Below are positions 49,501 through 58,392 of a stretch of DNA of 64,000 bases, in pieces. Source of the stretch: Pseudomonadota bacterium (GTDB lineage Bacteria > Pseudomonadota > Alphaproteobacteria > Acetobacterales > Acetobacteraceae); NCBI GenBank assembly GCA_019351895.1, contig JABBOH010000012.1, forward strand, positions 48,225-112,224, given 5' to 3'. The notes under the pieces are model-generated. The model saw nothing but the letters and a program-made list of their open reading frames with translations, searched no databases and was not told the origin of the DNA. Position 1 is the first letter of the stretch; each line of letters begins with the position of its first letter. A program made the position numbers and the translations under genes.

Positions 49501-50330
49501 TCATTCCGAACCTCAACTACGCGCACCACCTGCCGAACCGCCTCGACACGGTCTTCCGGCAGTGGATGCCATTACGCGAGGTCATCCTGCTCGACGATGC
49601 CTCGACCGACGACAGCCTCGGCGTGGCGAACCGGATCGCCGAGGCCGCGCGGCGAGACATTCGCGTGATCGCCAACGCGCGAAACTCGGGCTCGGTGTTC
49701 CGCCAGTGGCGGCGGGCGGCAGAGATTGCGACGACGGAATACCTGTGGATCGCGGAAGCCGACGACGAGAGCGAGCCGCGTTTCCTGACCCGGCTGCTGT
49801 CGGCGCTGGAGGCCACGCCCGATGCGGTGATGGCCTTCTCGGACAGCGCCGCCATGGACGACGACGGACACATCCTCAGCGACAGCTACAAAAGCTATTA
49901 CAACCGGGCCGCTCCCGGCCTGCTGAGCGCCGACGCGACCTTCGCGGGCCAGGACTTCCTGCGCCGCTGCCTCGCCGAGCGGAACCTCATCCTCAACGTC
50001 AGTTCCGTGCTCTGGCGGCGCGCGGCACTGCTCGCGGCGCTCGACCGGTGCGAGGCGCGGCTCGGCCAGTTCCGGATGGCCGGCGACTGGCTGCTCTACG
50101 CGGATATCCTGAACCAGCCGGGTGCCCGCCTCTGCTATGTCGCGGAACCGCTGAACCGCCACCGCCGTCACGAGACCAGCGTCACGCACGCGCTCGGGGC
50201 CGAGCGGCACGTCGAGGAGATCGCCGCGGTGCAGCGCATGGTCGCCAAGACGCTGAAGGCGGACCCGCAACTGCGCCGCCGGCAGGCTGCCTATCTGGAG
50301 GAGGTCTCGGGCTACCTCGGTGCCGCCTAA
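46578..50330 (+). CDS. Multi-module glycosyltransferase (FDxxWY repeats, WbsX-like, GT4, GT2)
   Basis: A 1250-residue protein built from four parts. Residues about 32-215 hold five degenerate repeats of about 36 residues around an FDxxWYxxxY core (near 32, 67, 106, 142 and 178). Residues about 245-590 form a WbsX/GH99-like domain (AYYLPQFHRIPENDAWWG, GFTEWTN, INAWNEWAEGAYLEPD). Residues about 600-960 form a GT-B glycosyltransferase with a GT4-type EDPFPSSVLEAMSAGLP motif. Residues about 970-1250 form a GT-A family 2 transferase (VIPNLNYAHHLPNRL, LDDASTDDS). No membrane segment or signal is seen. It probably assembles a rhamnan or other O-antigen-type glycan, but the product is unknown. Confidence 0.85.
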   Translation: MDDGFRFGFSREPPDEGFADAERRALIAQSGLFDSAWVCGAYGVDAETALTEWCATGWRQGQQPNLYFDTNWYLGYYRDVASDGANPLVHYIQHGEHEGRRPSLLFDPVWYRETYGVPEGELCLAHYLRERLQGAVSPNPDFDTGFYLTNYPDIAAAGLDAFAHFMERGFREDRSPSAEFDTAFYRGRYLRNQPEVNPLLDYQRRRGETGIYPRRPLREATMPGEVARFSRPGEDFEAFTPLPAGAGLKAWLLAYYLPQFHRIPENDAWWGRGFTEWTNLGRGLPRFAGHYQPRTPRDLGHYSLADPETLRRQIAMAKAAGLHGFVFYLYWFNGHRLLETPLEQFLADASLDMPFCLMWTNENWTRRWDGFDDEVLISQDYRPSEDEDLIRTFGRHFADPRYIRLEGRPVLMIYRPGLIPDAPATIARWRGLFRSLCGEDPIMMMGQGFDANDPREFGLDGAIEFPPHKLTANLPKINDSLEWLDMEAKIHVVSYRDTVAVSLAEPPPPYPLIKTAVPSWDNDARREGCGLLLHGSTPAAFGAWLSALIDRACAAPVFGQPIVCINAWNEWAEGAYLEPDIHFGAAYLNALSRAVGVDAAAADRGKLLLVGHDAHRHGAQTLLLALGRQFRRAHGLTIEFMLLEGGPMVQDYAAVAPVVIVGKTSDLVPCSRKFAERGFRAAIVNTVAAGGACPVLAQAGIGSTLLVHELPSLVREKNLSQLVRRGLTAARQIVYAAAAVRDGITGLLGDQEDHRAKSRILPQGVYQAMRFDTGQRDRLRAELLLEPGTPLLIGVGYADLRKGFDLFLRLWRLLQDSGAAVHLAWAGNMDPGIASYMAPEIKAAEDSGRFHLLGFRRDVDAWLSAADVFLLTSREDPFPSSVLEAMSAGLPTVAFAGSGGIPEILEAHAAGRVVPRGDIAAMAEAAQFLCALPAHEIGERRLRLAAVAEHDFDFATYARRLADITAPGLLQVSAVIPNLNYAHHLPNRLDTVFRQWMPLREVILLDDASTDDSLGVANRIAEAARRDIRVIANARNSGSVFRQWRRAAEIATTEYLWIAEADDESEPRFLTRLLSALEATPDAVMAFSDSAAMDDDGHILSDSYKSYYNRAAPGLLSADATFAGQDFLRRCLAERNLILNVSSVLWRRAALLAALDRCEARLGQFRMAGDWLLYADILNQPGARLCYVAEPLNRHRRHETSVTHALGAERHVEEIAAVQRMVAKTLKADPQLRRRQAAYLEEVSGYLGAA

Positions 50331-50457
50331 CGACTGATGCCGGTTTCGTGCGGGTGCTCTGGACAAACCGTCGCGCGCGCATAATGGTGCGGCCGACCGG
50401 CGAAAACCGGCGGCAGAAGCAAATCATGCATACTCGCAAGAGTTGGGGGACGACAGG

Positions 50458-51549
50458 ATGACGCACCAGGCAACACGACGCGCCTTGCTGCAGACGGCGG
50501 GGCTGGGCATCGCCGCCCTGCCGCTTCTGGTAGCGCGACCAAGCTTCGCCGCGAACAAGACCTACAAGATCGCCCTCTCCAACTCCTACATCGGCAACAA
50601 GTGGCGGCTGGAGATGGAGAACGTCTTCAAGGCCGCGCTGCTGATGGAGCCCTTCAAGTCGCAGGTCCAGGGTTCCGTATTCAACTCCGGCAACGACGTG
50701 AGCAAGCAATCCCAGCAGATCTCCAACCTCATCGCCGAGCGGGTCGACGCGATCGTCCTCGATGCGGCGTCGCCCACGGCCCTGAACGGCATCATCCATC
50801 AGGCGACCTCGCGCGGCATCCTCGTGGTGTGCTTCGACAACGCGGTGACGGCGCCTTCCGCCATCAAGGTCAATATCAGCCAGTATGACCTCGGTAAGGG
50901 CTGGGCGGAATGGATCGTCAAGCAGATCAACGGCCAGGGCAACGTCATCATGGTGACGGGCGTCGCCGGCACGCAGGTCGATCTGGACCGCAACAAGGGC
51001 GCGGACAGCGTCTGGGCCAAGAACCCGGGCATCAAGGTCGTCAACCGCTTCACCGGCATGTGGGACTCGTCCACCGCCGAGCGCAACACGGCGGCAGTTC
51101 TGCCCTCGCTGCCCAAGATCGACGCGATCTGGTGCCAGGGCGGCACGGACGGCGTGCTCAAGGCCTTCATCTCCGCCAACCGGCCCCTGCCCCCGACCGC
51201 GGGCGAGGCAGAGAACGGCTTCCGCAAGATGATGCTCGGCATCGGCGGCCATAAGGTCGAAGGCTACTCCGCCGGCAGCCCGCCCTACCTCTCGCTGATG
51301 GCGCTGGAACTCGCGCGGCGCATCCTCGAAGGCAGCTATCCAAAGAAGAACATCGACGTTCCCAACGTGTTTCTGTCGAACGCGGACCTCAAGCTCGGTG
51401 TCAACGTCTTCACCGATCAGCCGGACAGCTTCTTCGACGACTTCACGGCGGGCGGGCCGACCTCGCCGGTCGACATCTGCGCGGCCGCCGCGGTCAGCGG
51501 CAGCGCCTGCCCGGATGGGAAGCTCTACATCAACCTGCCGAAAGCCTGA
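50458..51549 (+). CDS. Sugar ABC transporter substrate-binding protein with Tat-like signal
   Basis: A 363-residue cluster B binding protein. The leader MTHQATRRALLQTAGLGIAA has a twin-arginine start and a long hydrophobic part ending at PSFA, so export may be by Tat. The mature domain has ALSNSYIGNKWRLEME, QQISNLIAERVDAIVLDAAS and VTGVAGTQVDLDRNKGAD, typical of ribose/xylose-type proteins. A GGGGGA site lies 7-8 nt before ATG 50458. It is the first gene of a four-gene importer. The ligand is unknown. Confidence 0.85.
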   Translation: MTHQATRRALLQTAGLGIAALPLLVARPSFAANKTYKIALSNSYIGNKWRLEMENVFKAALLMEPFKSQVQGSVFNSGNDVSKQSQQISNLIAERVDAIVLDAASPTALNGIIHQATSRGILVVCFDNAVTAPSAIKVNISQYDLGKGWAEWIVKQINGQGNVIMVTGVAGTQVDLDRNKGADSVWAKNPGIKVVNRFTGMWDSSTAERNTAAVLPSLPKIDAIWCQGGTDGVLKAFISANRPLPPTAGEAENGFRKMMLGIGGHKVEGYSAGSPPYLSLMALELARRILEGSYPKKNIDVPNVFLSNADLKLGVNVFTDQPDSFFDDFTAGGPTSPVDICAAAAVSGSACPDGKLYINLPKA

Positions 51550-51551
51550 AT

Positions 51552-53051
51552 GTGACGCGACCGGCTGTCGAAGCGGTCGAGGTCGGCAAGTCCTACGGCG
51601 GTGTTGCGGCGCTTACGGCCGCGTCCTTCACCGCCACCGCCGGCGAGGTCCATGCCCTCGTCGGCGAGAACGGCGCCGGCAAATCGACACTCATCAAGAT
51701 CCTCGGCGGTCGGGTACGGCCGGATACAGGCGTCGTCCGCATCGGCGGGAACGCGGTCTCGCTGTCCGGCCCGCAGGCGGCGCATGATCTCGGCGCCTGG
51801 ACGGTGTTCCAGGAACTCACGCTGCTGCCCTGGATGACGGTCGCGGAGAATCTGCTGCTGCTGCGCGAGACCAAGGGCGCCACCGGCCTCATCAGCCGGT
51901 CAGCGACCATTCGCGACGCGGACGCGCTGCTCGCCCGCTACGGCGTCCACCACATCGACCCGCGCGCTCTCGTCGAGGACATTTCGCTCGCCGAACGTCA
52001 GACGATCGAGATTGTGCGGGCTGTCAGCAACAACCCGCAGATTCTTTTTCTTGACGAACCGACATCGTCCCTGGTGGAACGCGAGGTGGAGTGGCTGTTC
52101 GGCCAGATCCGCGCGCTGCGAACGCAGGGCGCCTGCGTTGTCTTCACCTCCCACCGCTGGGCGGAGATTCGCAGCATCGCAGACCGCATCACGATCTTTC
52201 GCGGCGGCAAGGACGTCGGCACCTTCACCGAGATCGACGAGGGCGAAGCCGTCCGGCTCATGACGGGCCGTCGCGTCGAAGCACTCTACCCGCCGCTTCC
52301 ACCGATGCCCAATGCGGCGGCGACAGCGCTCGAGGCGAGCGCCATGTCGGGACCGAATGTGCGGGGCGTCTCCTTCAGCCTGCATGCTGGCGAGGTGCTC
52401 GGCGTCGGCGGCCTCGCGGGACACGGCCATCGCGAGCTGTTCCGGATGCTGTTCGGCGATGCCACGGCCACCGGCGGCCAGCTTACCGTGCACGGCAAGA
52501 CGCGGCGGTTCCGGTCGCCTCGCGCCGCCATTGCCGCCGGCATCGCGCTCGTGCCCGAGGACCGCAAGACCGAGGGCCTGTTGCTGCGCATGAGCGTCCG
52601 GGACAACGCAACGCTCGTCATCCTCAAGCGGCTGACGCGCTTCGGCGTGCTGAAACCGGCCGAGGAGCGGCGCGCGGCGCAAAGCGTCGTCGACAGCCTG
52701 CGTGTGCGGACGGCGGGCATCAGCCAGCCCGTCGGCGCGCTGTCGGGCGGCAATCAGCAGAAGGTTCTGCTCGGGCGATGGCTGCTCGCCGAGTGCCAGA
52801 TCCTGCTGCTGTATGACGTGACGCGCGGCGTCGATGTCGCGACCAAGCATGAAATCTACGAGCTTGTCCTCAAGCTCGCTTCGGAGGGCCACGCCATCGT
52901 CTTCTATTCGAGCGACGCGGAGGAACTCGCGCATCTTTGTCACCGTGTTCTGGTGATGCGGGAAGGCGTCGTGGCCGCCGAGCTGCACGCCCCCGGCATC
53001 ACGGCGGAGGACATCGTGTCCGCCGCCGTGCGCGATCATCTCGCCGCCTGA
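51552..53051 (+). CDS. Sugar ABC transporter ATP-binding protein (double-ATPase)
   Basis: A 499-residue fused ATPase of the RbsA family. The first half has Walker A GENGAGKST, Walker B ILFLDEPTSSL and the switch THR-like SHRWAEIRSIAD; the second half has the signature LSGGNQQKVLLGRW. The start is GTG at 51552, 2 nt after the binding-protein stop, implying coupling. It shares only family-level features with the ATPase at 8971..10476, so this is a separate system. Confidence 0.9.
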   Translation: MTRPAVEAVEVGKSYGGVAALTAASFTATAGEVHALVGENGAGKSTLIKILGGRVRPDTGVVRIGGNAVSLSGPQAAHDLGAWTVFQELTLLPWMTVAENLLLLRETKGATGLISRSATIRDADALLARYGVHHIDPRALVEDISLAERQTIEIVRAVSNNPQILFLDEPTSSLVEREVEWLFGQIRALRTQGACVVFTSHRWAEIRSIADRITIFRGGKDVGTFTEIDEGEAVRLMTGRRVEALYPPLPPMPNAAATALEASAMSGPNVRGVSFSLHAGEVLGVGGLAGHGHRELFRMLFGDATATGGQLTVHGKTRRFRSPRAAIAAGIALVPEDRKTEGLLLRMSVRDNATLVILKRLTRFGVLKPAEERRAAQSVVDSLRVRTAGISQPVGALSGGNQQKVLLGRWLLAECQILLLYDVTRGVDVATKHEIYELVLKLASEGHAIVFYSSDAEELAHLCHRVLVMREGVVAAELHAPGITAEDIVSAAVRDHLAA

Positions 53052-53063
53052 GGTCCCGAGCGC

Positions 53064-54074
53064 ATGTCCGCCTCCACGCCTCAGACCGTTCTCATGGCGA
53101 GCGGCGCGCGCCGCAGCCGGACCAGCCACGCGCTCGTCCAGAATGTCGGGCTCGTGCTCGTCATCGGGCTGCTCGCCGCCTGCATCATCGGCTATTGCGT
53201 CCTCTTCGTTGTCACCCAGCACCGCTTCCCCGGCGGGTTCGAGCTCACGTCGACGCTCGACAACACGATGCCGCTGGCTTTCGCGGCGCTCGCGCAGACG
53301 CTGGTGGTGCTGACGCGCGGCATCGACCTCTCGGTCGGCGGCGTCATCGACCTCACCAATGCGGTCGCGGCGCAGACGCTTACCGGCGGCCCGGTCGCGA
53401 CCACGCTCTGGACGCTGGCGATCCTGCTCATCGGCGCCGCCTGCGGGCTGGTCAACGGCGTGCTCGTGGCGGTCGGGCGGTTGCAGCCCATCCTGGTCAC
53501 GCTCGCGACGCTGTCGATCTACCAGGGCATCGCCATCCGGGTGTTGCCGCAGCCGGGCGGCGCCATTCCGCCGGGCTTCACAGCGGTGCTCGCCAATCCG
53601 AACTGGCCGACATCGCTGCTTTACATCCCGGTCATCGGCGGATTGTGGGCGATCTTCCGGCGCACCCGCCTGGGCGTCGCGGTCTTTGCGATCGGCAATG
53701 ACGCGATGGCCGCCAGCAGCCACGGCATCTCCGTCAAGCGCACCGTGATCCTCGCCTATACCCTGGGCGGCCTCGCCTCCGCCTGCGCCGGGCTGTTTCT
53801 CGCCGCCAATGCAACGGCGGGCGATGCCACGACCGGAGACACCTACACGCTGACCTCGATCGTGGCGGCGGTGCTCGGCGGCGTCAGCCTGTTCGGCGGG
53901 CGCGGCAGCGGATTGGGCGCGCTCTTCGGCGCTTTCGTCACGGTGATGGTCGTGAATATCCTGTTCTTCGCCCATATCGATCCGCTCTATCAGACCTTCT
54001 ATGAGGGGCTGTTCCTGTTGGCGGCGGTCGTCTCCGCCAACATGATCGGCCGGGCCGTGCGAGGCCGCCGATGA
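53064..54074 (+). CDS. Sugar ABC transporter permease
   Basis: A 336-residue RbsC-family membrane protein with about nine hydrophobic segments. It has TLVVLTRGIDLSVGGVIDLTN and IGNDAMAASSHGISVKR, the family's periplasmic and coupling-helix segments. It is 12 nt after the ATPase and overlaps the second permease by 4 nt (ATGA). Two different permeases suggest a heterodimeric channel. Confidence 0.9.
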   Translation: MSASTPQTVLMASGARRSRTSHALVQNVGLVLVIGLLAACIIGYCVLFVVTQHRFPGGFELTSTLDNTMPLAFAALAQTLVVLTRGIDLSVGGVIDLTNAVAAQTLTGGPVATTLWTLAILLIGAACGLVNGVLVAVGRLQPILVTLATLSIYQGIAIRVLPQPGGAIPPGFTAVLANPNWPTSLLYIPVIGGLWAIFRRTRLGVAVFAIGNDAMAASSHGISVKRTVILAYTLGGLASACAGLFLAANATAGDATTGDTYTLTSIVAAVLGGVSLFGGRGSGLGALFGAFVTVMVVNILFFAHIDPLYQTFYEGLFLLAAVVSANMIGRAVRGRR

Positions 54075-55057
54075 GCGGCTCGGCACCCGGGACGATCCTC
54101 CACCGCGCCATCTTCAATAAGGAAGGGCGGCGTATCGTCTACGCCTTCGTCGCCGGCATCATCCTGTTCGCCATCGGCGAGGCGGTGCGGCCAGGCTTCG
54201 CAAGCCTCGACGGCATCCGCTCCATCCTCGTCGTCGCCTCCTTCGTGGGGCTGGTGGCGGCGGGCCAGACTTTCGTCATCCTGATCGGCGGCATCGACCT
54301 CTCGGTGCCCTGGGTGCTGAATGCGGGCGCGATCCTGATGGTGGTGAGTTCGCTCGGCACCAACGACCGCGCTATCCCGGCGCTCGCGCTGACGCTCGGC
54401 ATGGGGGCGCTGGTCGGAGCCTGCAACGGCGCGGGCATCGCGCTCCTCGGCATACCCGCGGTCGTCATGACGCTCGCCATGAACGGCATCATGCAGGGGC
54501 TGACGCTCGGCCTCAGCGGCGGCATGACCTGCACCAGCTGCGGGGCCTACGCGCCGCCCGTGGTGCAGGCGGCCGTTCACCTCCGCGCGCTGGGCGTGCC
54601 GGTCGTGCTCTGGATCTGGCTCGTCGTCATCATCGCCGTCTCGTTCCTGCTCGGGATGACGCGGTTCGGCCGCGCCACGTACACGGTCGGCAACAATGCG
54701 CGCGCCAGCCACCTCGCGGGCGTCAACGTCGCCGTGGTCACCATCGTGCTCTACGCGCTGAGCGGCTTCTTCTCCGCGATGGCGGGCATCATGCTTGTGG
54801 GGTTCGGCGGGCAGGCGGCGCTCGGGATGGGCGAGCCCTACCTGTTCCAGTCGATCGCGGCCGTGGTCATCGGCGGCGTCTACATTCTGGGTGGCCGAGG
54901 CCATTATCTCGGCTCGGTGGCGGGCGCCATCAGCCTGACGGTGCTGGTCAGCGTGCTGCTGGCCTTCAACATGCCGGATTACGGCCGCAGCATCATCTAC
55001 GGTCTGGTGATCCTGGCGCTGCTACTGCTCTACGGCCGCGAGGAAGACAGTGCCTGA
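54071..55057 (+). CDS. Sugar ABC transporter permease
   Basis: Second permease, 328 residues, same fold. Motifs are TFVILIGGIDLSVPWVLNAG and VGNNARASHLAGVNV. It starts inside the stop of the first permease. A cysteine pair in GGMTCTSCGAYAPP, in a predicted external loop, is unusual for the family and could form a disulfide. It ends the operon; a strong hairpin follows 9 nt later. Confidence 0.9.
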   Translation: MSGSAPGTILHRAIFNKEGRRIVYAFVAGIILFAIGEAVRPGFASLDGIRSILVVASFVGLVAAGQTFVILIGGIDLSVPWVLNAGAILMVVSSLGTNDRAIPALALTLGMGALVGACNGAGIALLGIPAVVMTLAMNGIMQGLTLGLSGGMTCTSCGAYAPPVVQAAVHLRALGVPVVLWIWLVVIIAVSFLLGMTRFGRATYTVGNNARASHLAGVNVAVVTIVLYALSGFFSAMAGIMLVGFGGQAALGMGEPYLFQSIAAVVIGGVYILGGRGHYLGSVAGAISLTVLVSVLLAFNMPDYGRSIIYGLVILALLLLYGREEDSA

Positions 55058-55065
55058 GACGATGT

Positions 55066-55096
55066 CTCCCGCGCGGGCGGATCACCCGCGCGGGAG
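55066..55096. terminator. Strong convergent hairpin after the ABC operon
   Basis: A perfect 12-bp stem (55066-55077 and 55085-55096, CTCCCGCGCGGG and its complement) with a 7-nt loop lies between convergent genes. There is no U-tract; it may act as a bidirectional stop with other factors. Confidence 0.6.
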
Positions 55097-55117
55097 GGAG
55101 AGCGTCGTGAATGGCGG

Positions 55118-55582
55118 TCAGTTGGTCGGCTGAACGTTAAGCTGACCGCGGATTTCGCCGTTCGGGAACGCCTGCGTGTGCAGGTTCGCGTAATAGAGAC
55201 CGCCGAGCAGCTGCGAAACCTGGTCGAGCGTGAGCTTTTGCGAGCCGTCGATCGGGCTCGTCAGCGGCGGCTGAAAGAAGATTACGGGCGGCGCGTTCAT
55301 CCCCGGCGTCGCCGGACCATGGATATGCGCGGCGACCACGGGGCCGGAGAGGCCCGCATAGGTCAGGTGCCAGTGCAGCATCAGGGTCGCCGGGTCGTAG
55401 GTCGCCACGAAGTGTCCGAGGCCGGTCGGCGGCGCGCCCGGCACCGGCACCAGCTTAGCGGTCAGGGTGATCGGGTCGGCGTGAGCCGCCGCGATGCCGG
55501 ATAGCCCGGCCACGGCGAAAGCCGCCGCCGCGAAGAGAGGGACCAGACCGCGACGGCCCGGCGAGACGATGGATTGCTTCAT
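55118..55582 (-). CDS. CHRD domain-containing secreted protein
   Basis: A 154-residue exported protein made of a signal peptide (to about residue 36, ending AAAHA) and a single CHRD domain. The domain has GHFVATYDPATLMLHWHLTY, VVAAHIHGPATPG and YYANLHTQAFPNGEIRGQL, the typical His-rich strands. A GGAGG lies 9 nt before ATG 55582. The bacterial role of such proteins is not known; they are thought to be surface or periplasmic. Confidence 0.9.
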   Translation of the reverse strand: MKQSIVSPGRRGLVPLFAAAAFAVAGLSGIAAAHADPITLTAKLVPVPGAPPTGLGHFVATYDPATLMLHWHLTYAGLSGPVVAAHIHGPATPGMNAPPVIFFQPPLTSPIDGSQKLTLDQVSQLLGGLYYANLHTQAFPNGEIRGQLNVQPTN

Positions 55583-55668
55583 GAGAGCTTCCTCCTTTGA
55601 ACCGCCGGCGGCGTCCCGCCCGCGCCCGAATATCATCCGGATTGAACCACAGGATCGTGACGTGATGT

Positions 55669-56880
55669 CTACGCCGCTTGGCGCCCGACGGTTGCAAAAA
55701 TATCGCCGAGCGCCGTCACCAGATTATCCATCATCGACTCGGTATGGCGGGGTGTGGGCGTCAGCCGCAGGCGCTCCGTGCCGCGCGGCACCGTCGGGTA
55801 GTTGATCGGGGTCGCGTAATGGCCATGCCGCTCCAGCAGCAGGCGGCTGACCTCGCGGCACATCTCGGCGTCGCGGATCATCAGCGGCACAATGTGGCTC
55901 TCGGACGGCATACGCGGCAGCCCTGCCGCATCGAGCTTGTGCTTCAGCAGCGCCGACTGGCGGAACAGCGCCGCACGCCTCGCCCCATCCCGCCGCAGAT
56001 GCCGCAGGCTCGCGAGCGCGCCGCCGACGACCGCCGGCGGCAGGGCCGTCGTGAAGATGAAGCCGGGCGCGGTTGAGCGGATGTAGTCGACGATGGCGGC
56101 GTCGGCGGCGATATAGCCACCGTGGCAGCCGAAGGCCTTGGCGAGCGTGCCCTCGATCACCGTGATGCGCCCGGCGACCCCGTCGCGTTCCGAGACCCCT
56201 CCCCCGTGCGGGCCATACATGCCGACGGCATGCACCTCGTCCAGGTAGGTTATCGCACCGAAACGGTCCGCGAGGTCGCAGATGGCGGCGATGGGCGCGA
56301 TATCCGCATCCATGGAATAGACCGATTCGAAGGCGACCAGCTTCGGTGCGCCATCGGGTGCCGCGGTCAGCAGGGCTGCCAGATGGTCCAGATCATTATG
56401 GCGGAAGATGTGACAGGTGGCGGGGCTGCCCTTGATGCCCGCGATCATCGAGGCGTGGTTCTTCTCGTCCGAGAAGACGTGCCAGTCCGGCAGGCTGCGC
56501 AGGATCGCGGTGAGGCTCGCCTGGTTGGAGACGAAGCCGGAGCTGAACAGCAGGGCCGCCTCCTTACCGTGCAGGGCGGCAAGCTCCGCTTCCAGCGCGT
56601 CATGCAGCGGCGATGTGCCGCCGATGTTGCGCGTGCCCCCGGCGCCGGCGCCGAGGCTCACAAGCGCCGACCGCGCGCCTTCGATGGTGACCGGATCGAC
56701 GCCCATGCCGAGGTAGTCGTTCGAGGACCACACGGTGATGTCGCGGGCCTGACCATCTTCGGAGATGGTGTAGACGGGAAAGCGATCCGCCTCGCGGCTG
56801 AGCGGCGTGAAGCGGCGATACCGGCCCTGCGCCTTGATCTCGGCAAGATGTGACCGGCAATGGTCGAGGAAGGCATTCAT
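55669..56880 (-). CDS. hemA: 5-aminolevulinate synthase
   Basis: PLP enzyme condensing glycine and succinyl-CoA to ALA, the alphaproteobacterial (Shemin) entry to haem. The 403-residue product has [20 protein letters not shown], the [10 protein letters not shown] motif and the PLP lysine in [13 protein letters not shown] chose the second ATG (56880) because AGGAG lies 8 nt before it; the first, 6 nt upstream, is too close. It uses succinyl-CoA made by the suc genes elsewhere in the window. It is divergent from bioY. Confidence 0.95.
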   Translation of the reverse strand: MNAFLDHCRSHLAEIKAQGRYRRFTPLSREADRFPVYTISEDGQARDITVWSSNDYLGMGVDPVTIEGARSALVSLGAGAGGTRNIGGTSPLHDALEAELAALHGKEAALLFSSGFVSNQASLTAILRSLPDWHVFSDEKNHASMIAGIKGSPATCHIFRHNDLDHLAALLTAAPDGAPKLVAFESVYSMDADIAPIAAICDLADRFGAITYLDEVHAVGMYGPHGGGVSERDGVAGRITVIEGTLAKAFGCHGGYIAADAAIVDYIRSTAPGFIFTTALPPAVVGGALASLRHLRRDGARRAALFRQSALLKHKLDAAGLPRMPSESHIVPLMIRDAEMCREVSRLLLERHGHYATPINYPTVPRGTERLRLTPTPRHTESMMDNLVTALGDIFATVGRQAA

Positions 56881-57045
56881 TCCCATTTCTCCTGCGGGCG
56901 GACACTACGCCGCAGCACTGCGCCCGCCTATCGCACGATCCCGAATGTCAGCCGCCCGTCCCGCTTATGCTGCGCGAGACGCCGCTTGCACGGGCCCGTG
57001 ATGCCGGGCAGCATGCGCTTCACCGTTTTCTGGAGCCGCGATGCC

Positions 57046-57612
57046 ATGCCCTCTCAGGTAAAGACCCTTAGCGCCGGACGCGCGCGACAGACCAGCATCC
57101 CCTTGCCGCTGAAGGCCGTGCTGGTGCTGCTCGGCGTCGGCGTTCTGACCGCCGCGGCGCATATCGCCATCCCGTTCTGGCCGGTGCCGATGACGATGCA
57201 GAGCGGCACGGTGCTGCTGCTGGGCGCGGCCTATGGCAGCGGTCTCGCCGAGGCGACGCTCATCGCCTATCTGGCCGCAGGGGCGGTCGGCATCCCCGTC
57301 TTCGCCGCGGGCGCCGGCATCGCGTATCTCTCGGGTCCCACCGCAGGCTATCTTCTCGGTTTTCTGGCGGCGGCGTCCTTCATGGGGTTCTGCGCCTCGC
57401 GGGGCTGGATGCGCAGCGTCATCGGGACGGTCGCGGCCTTCCTCGGCGGCGGCATCATAATCTACGCGTTCGGCCTGGGTTGGCTGAGCGTCCTTCTCGG
57501 CACGCAGAAGGCCGTGGCTCTGGGCCTCGTGCCCTTCCTGCCCGCCGAGGCGACGAAGATCGCGATGGCGATCCTGCTGTTCCGCGCCGGGCACATGATC
57601 CGCTCGCGCTAA
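57046..57612 (+). CDS. bioY: Biotin transporter BioY
   Basis: The substrate-specific membrane component of a biotin ECF transporter, 188 residues with about six hydrophobic segments. It has the family motif PFWPVPMTMQSGTVLLLGAAYG (shown in part: VPMTMQSGTVLL) and YLSGPTAGYLLGF. ATG 57046 is chosen; GGAG lies 10 nt upstream. No bioM or bioN gene adjoins it, so it may act alone or with a shared module. No BioR box (TTATMKATAA) is seen in the 165 nt upstream. Confidence 0.9.
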   Translation: MPSQVKTLSAGRARQTSIPLPLKAVLVLLGVGVLTAAAHIAIPFWPVPMTMQSGTVLLLGAAYGSGLAEATLIAYLAAGAVGIPVFAAGAGIAYLSGPTAGYLLGFLAAASFMGFCASRGWMRSVIGTVAAFLGGGIIIYAFGLGWLSVLLGTQKAVALGLVPFLPAEATKIAMAILLFRAGHMIRSR

Positions 57613-57627
57613 GACCCCGCCCGCTCC

Positions 57628-57657
57628 ACCGCCCGCGCGCCACAACGCACGGGCGGT
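57628..57657 (+). terminator. Terminator hairpin after bioY
   Basis: An 8-bp stem ACCGCCCG/CGGGCGGT (57628-57635, 57650-57657) with a 14-nt loop is followed by TCTATACG. It is a fair intrinsic terminator for bioY. Confidence 0.5.
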
Positions 57658-57692
57658 TCTATACGAGGTGAAAGCAATCCGCTGGAGCCGGT

Positions 57693-58385
57693 ATGATAAC
57701 GCTCTACTCGTATCCCGACCTGTTCGGCGTTGCCGACAACAACCCCTTCGGATTGAAGGTCTATGCCTTCCTGAAGCTCTGCGGCCTGCCCTTCCGGCAC
57801 GAGCACGTGCTCGACACATCGAAGGCTCCGCGCGGCCAGCTTCCCTATCTGAGCGACGGCGACACCGTCATCGGCGACAGCGACGCGATCGTCAGCCACC
57901 TGATCTCCCGTCACGCTCTGCCCATCGACGCAGCTCTGACGCCCAGACAGCAGGATCTCGGCCTGCTGGTCCGCCGCATGCTGGATGATCTCTACTGGGT
58001 GATGTCCTACTCACGGTGGAAGGACGACCAGTTCTGGCCCCTGTTCCGCGATGCCTTGCTGCGGACGCATCCCGATCTGCCGCCGCAAGCGCTGGAGCAG
58101 GCGCGCGAATACAACTTCAAGCGCTACCATTTCCAGGGCATCGGCCGCTACGAGCCCGCTGCCGTCTATGACCGCGGGATCGCCAGCCTGCGGACGCTGG
58201 CGCATCTGATCCCGCCGGCCGGGTACATGTTCGGCGAGCATCCGACCAGCACGGACGCCGCGATCTACGGGTTTATCGCGAACATCCATTTCTACGAGAT
58301 CGACACGCCGCTCCGGCACTTCGTCGGCTCGCAACCCAACATGGTCCGCCACTGCGAGACGATCCACGCCGCCATCACGGCCTAA
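57693..58385 (+). CDS. Glutathione S-transferase family protein (Fax/metaxin-like)
   Basis: A 230-residue GST. The thioredoxin-like part has ITLYSYPDLFGVADNNPFGLK, APRGQLPYLSDGDTVIGDSDAI (in part) and the helical C-terminal half has PTSTDAAIYGFIANIHF. It belongs to the Fax/metaxin group rather than the classic GST classes, judged by the long N-terminal segment and the R-x-L-P-Y-L core. The substrate is unknown. tRNA-His follows on the other strand. Confidence 0.82.
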   Translation: MITLYSYPDLFGVADNNPFGLKVYAFLKLCGLPFRHEHVLDTSKAPRGQLPYLSDGDTVIGDSDAIVSHLISRHALPIDAALTPRQQDLGLLVRRMLDDLYWVMSYSRWKDDQFWPLFRDALLRTHPDLPPQALEQAREYNFKRYHFQGIGRYEPAAVYDRGIASLRTLAHLIPPAGYMFGEHPTSTDAAIYGFIANIHFYEIDTPLRHFVGSQPNMVRHCETIHAAITA

Positions 58386-58392
58386 AGGGGGG

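Noticed and set aside
50371..50390. CATAAT upstream of the second importer as a promoter -10
   Set aside because: The best -35 (TGGACA) is only 14 nt away, too short a spacer to call.
51900..54086. A 728-residue minus-strand ORF opposite the second importer
   Set aside because: Antisense shadow rich in Asp, Arg and His; the ABC genes on the plus strand are certain.
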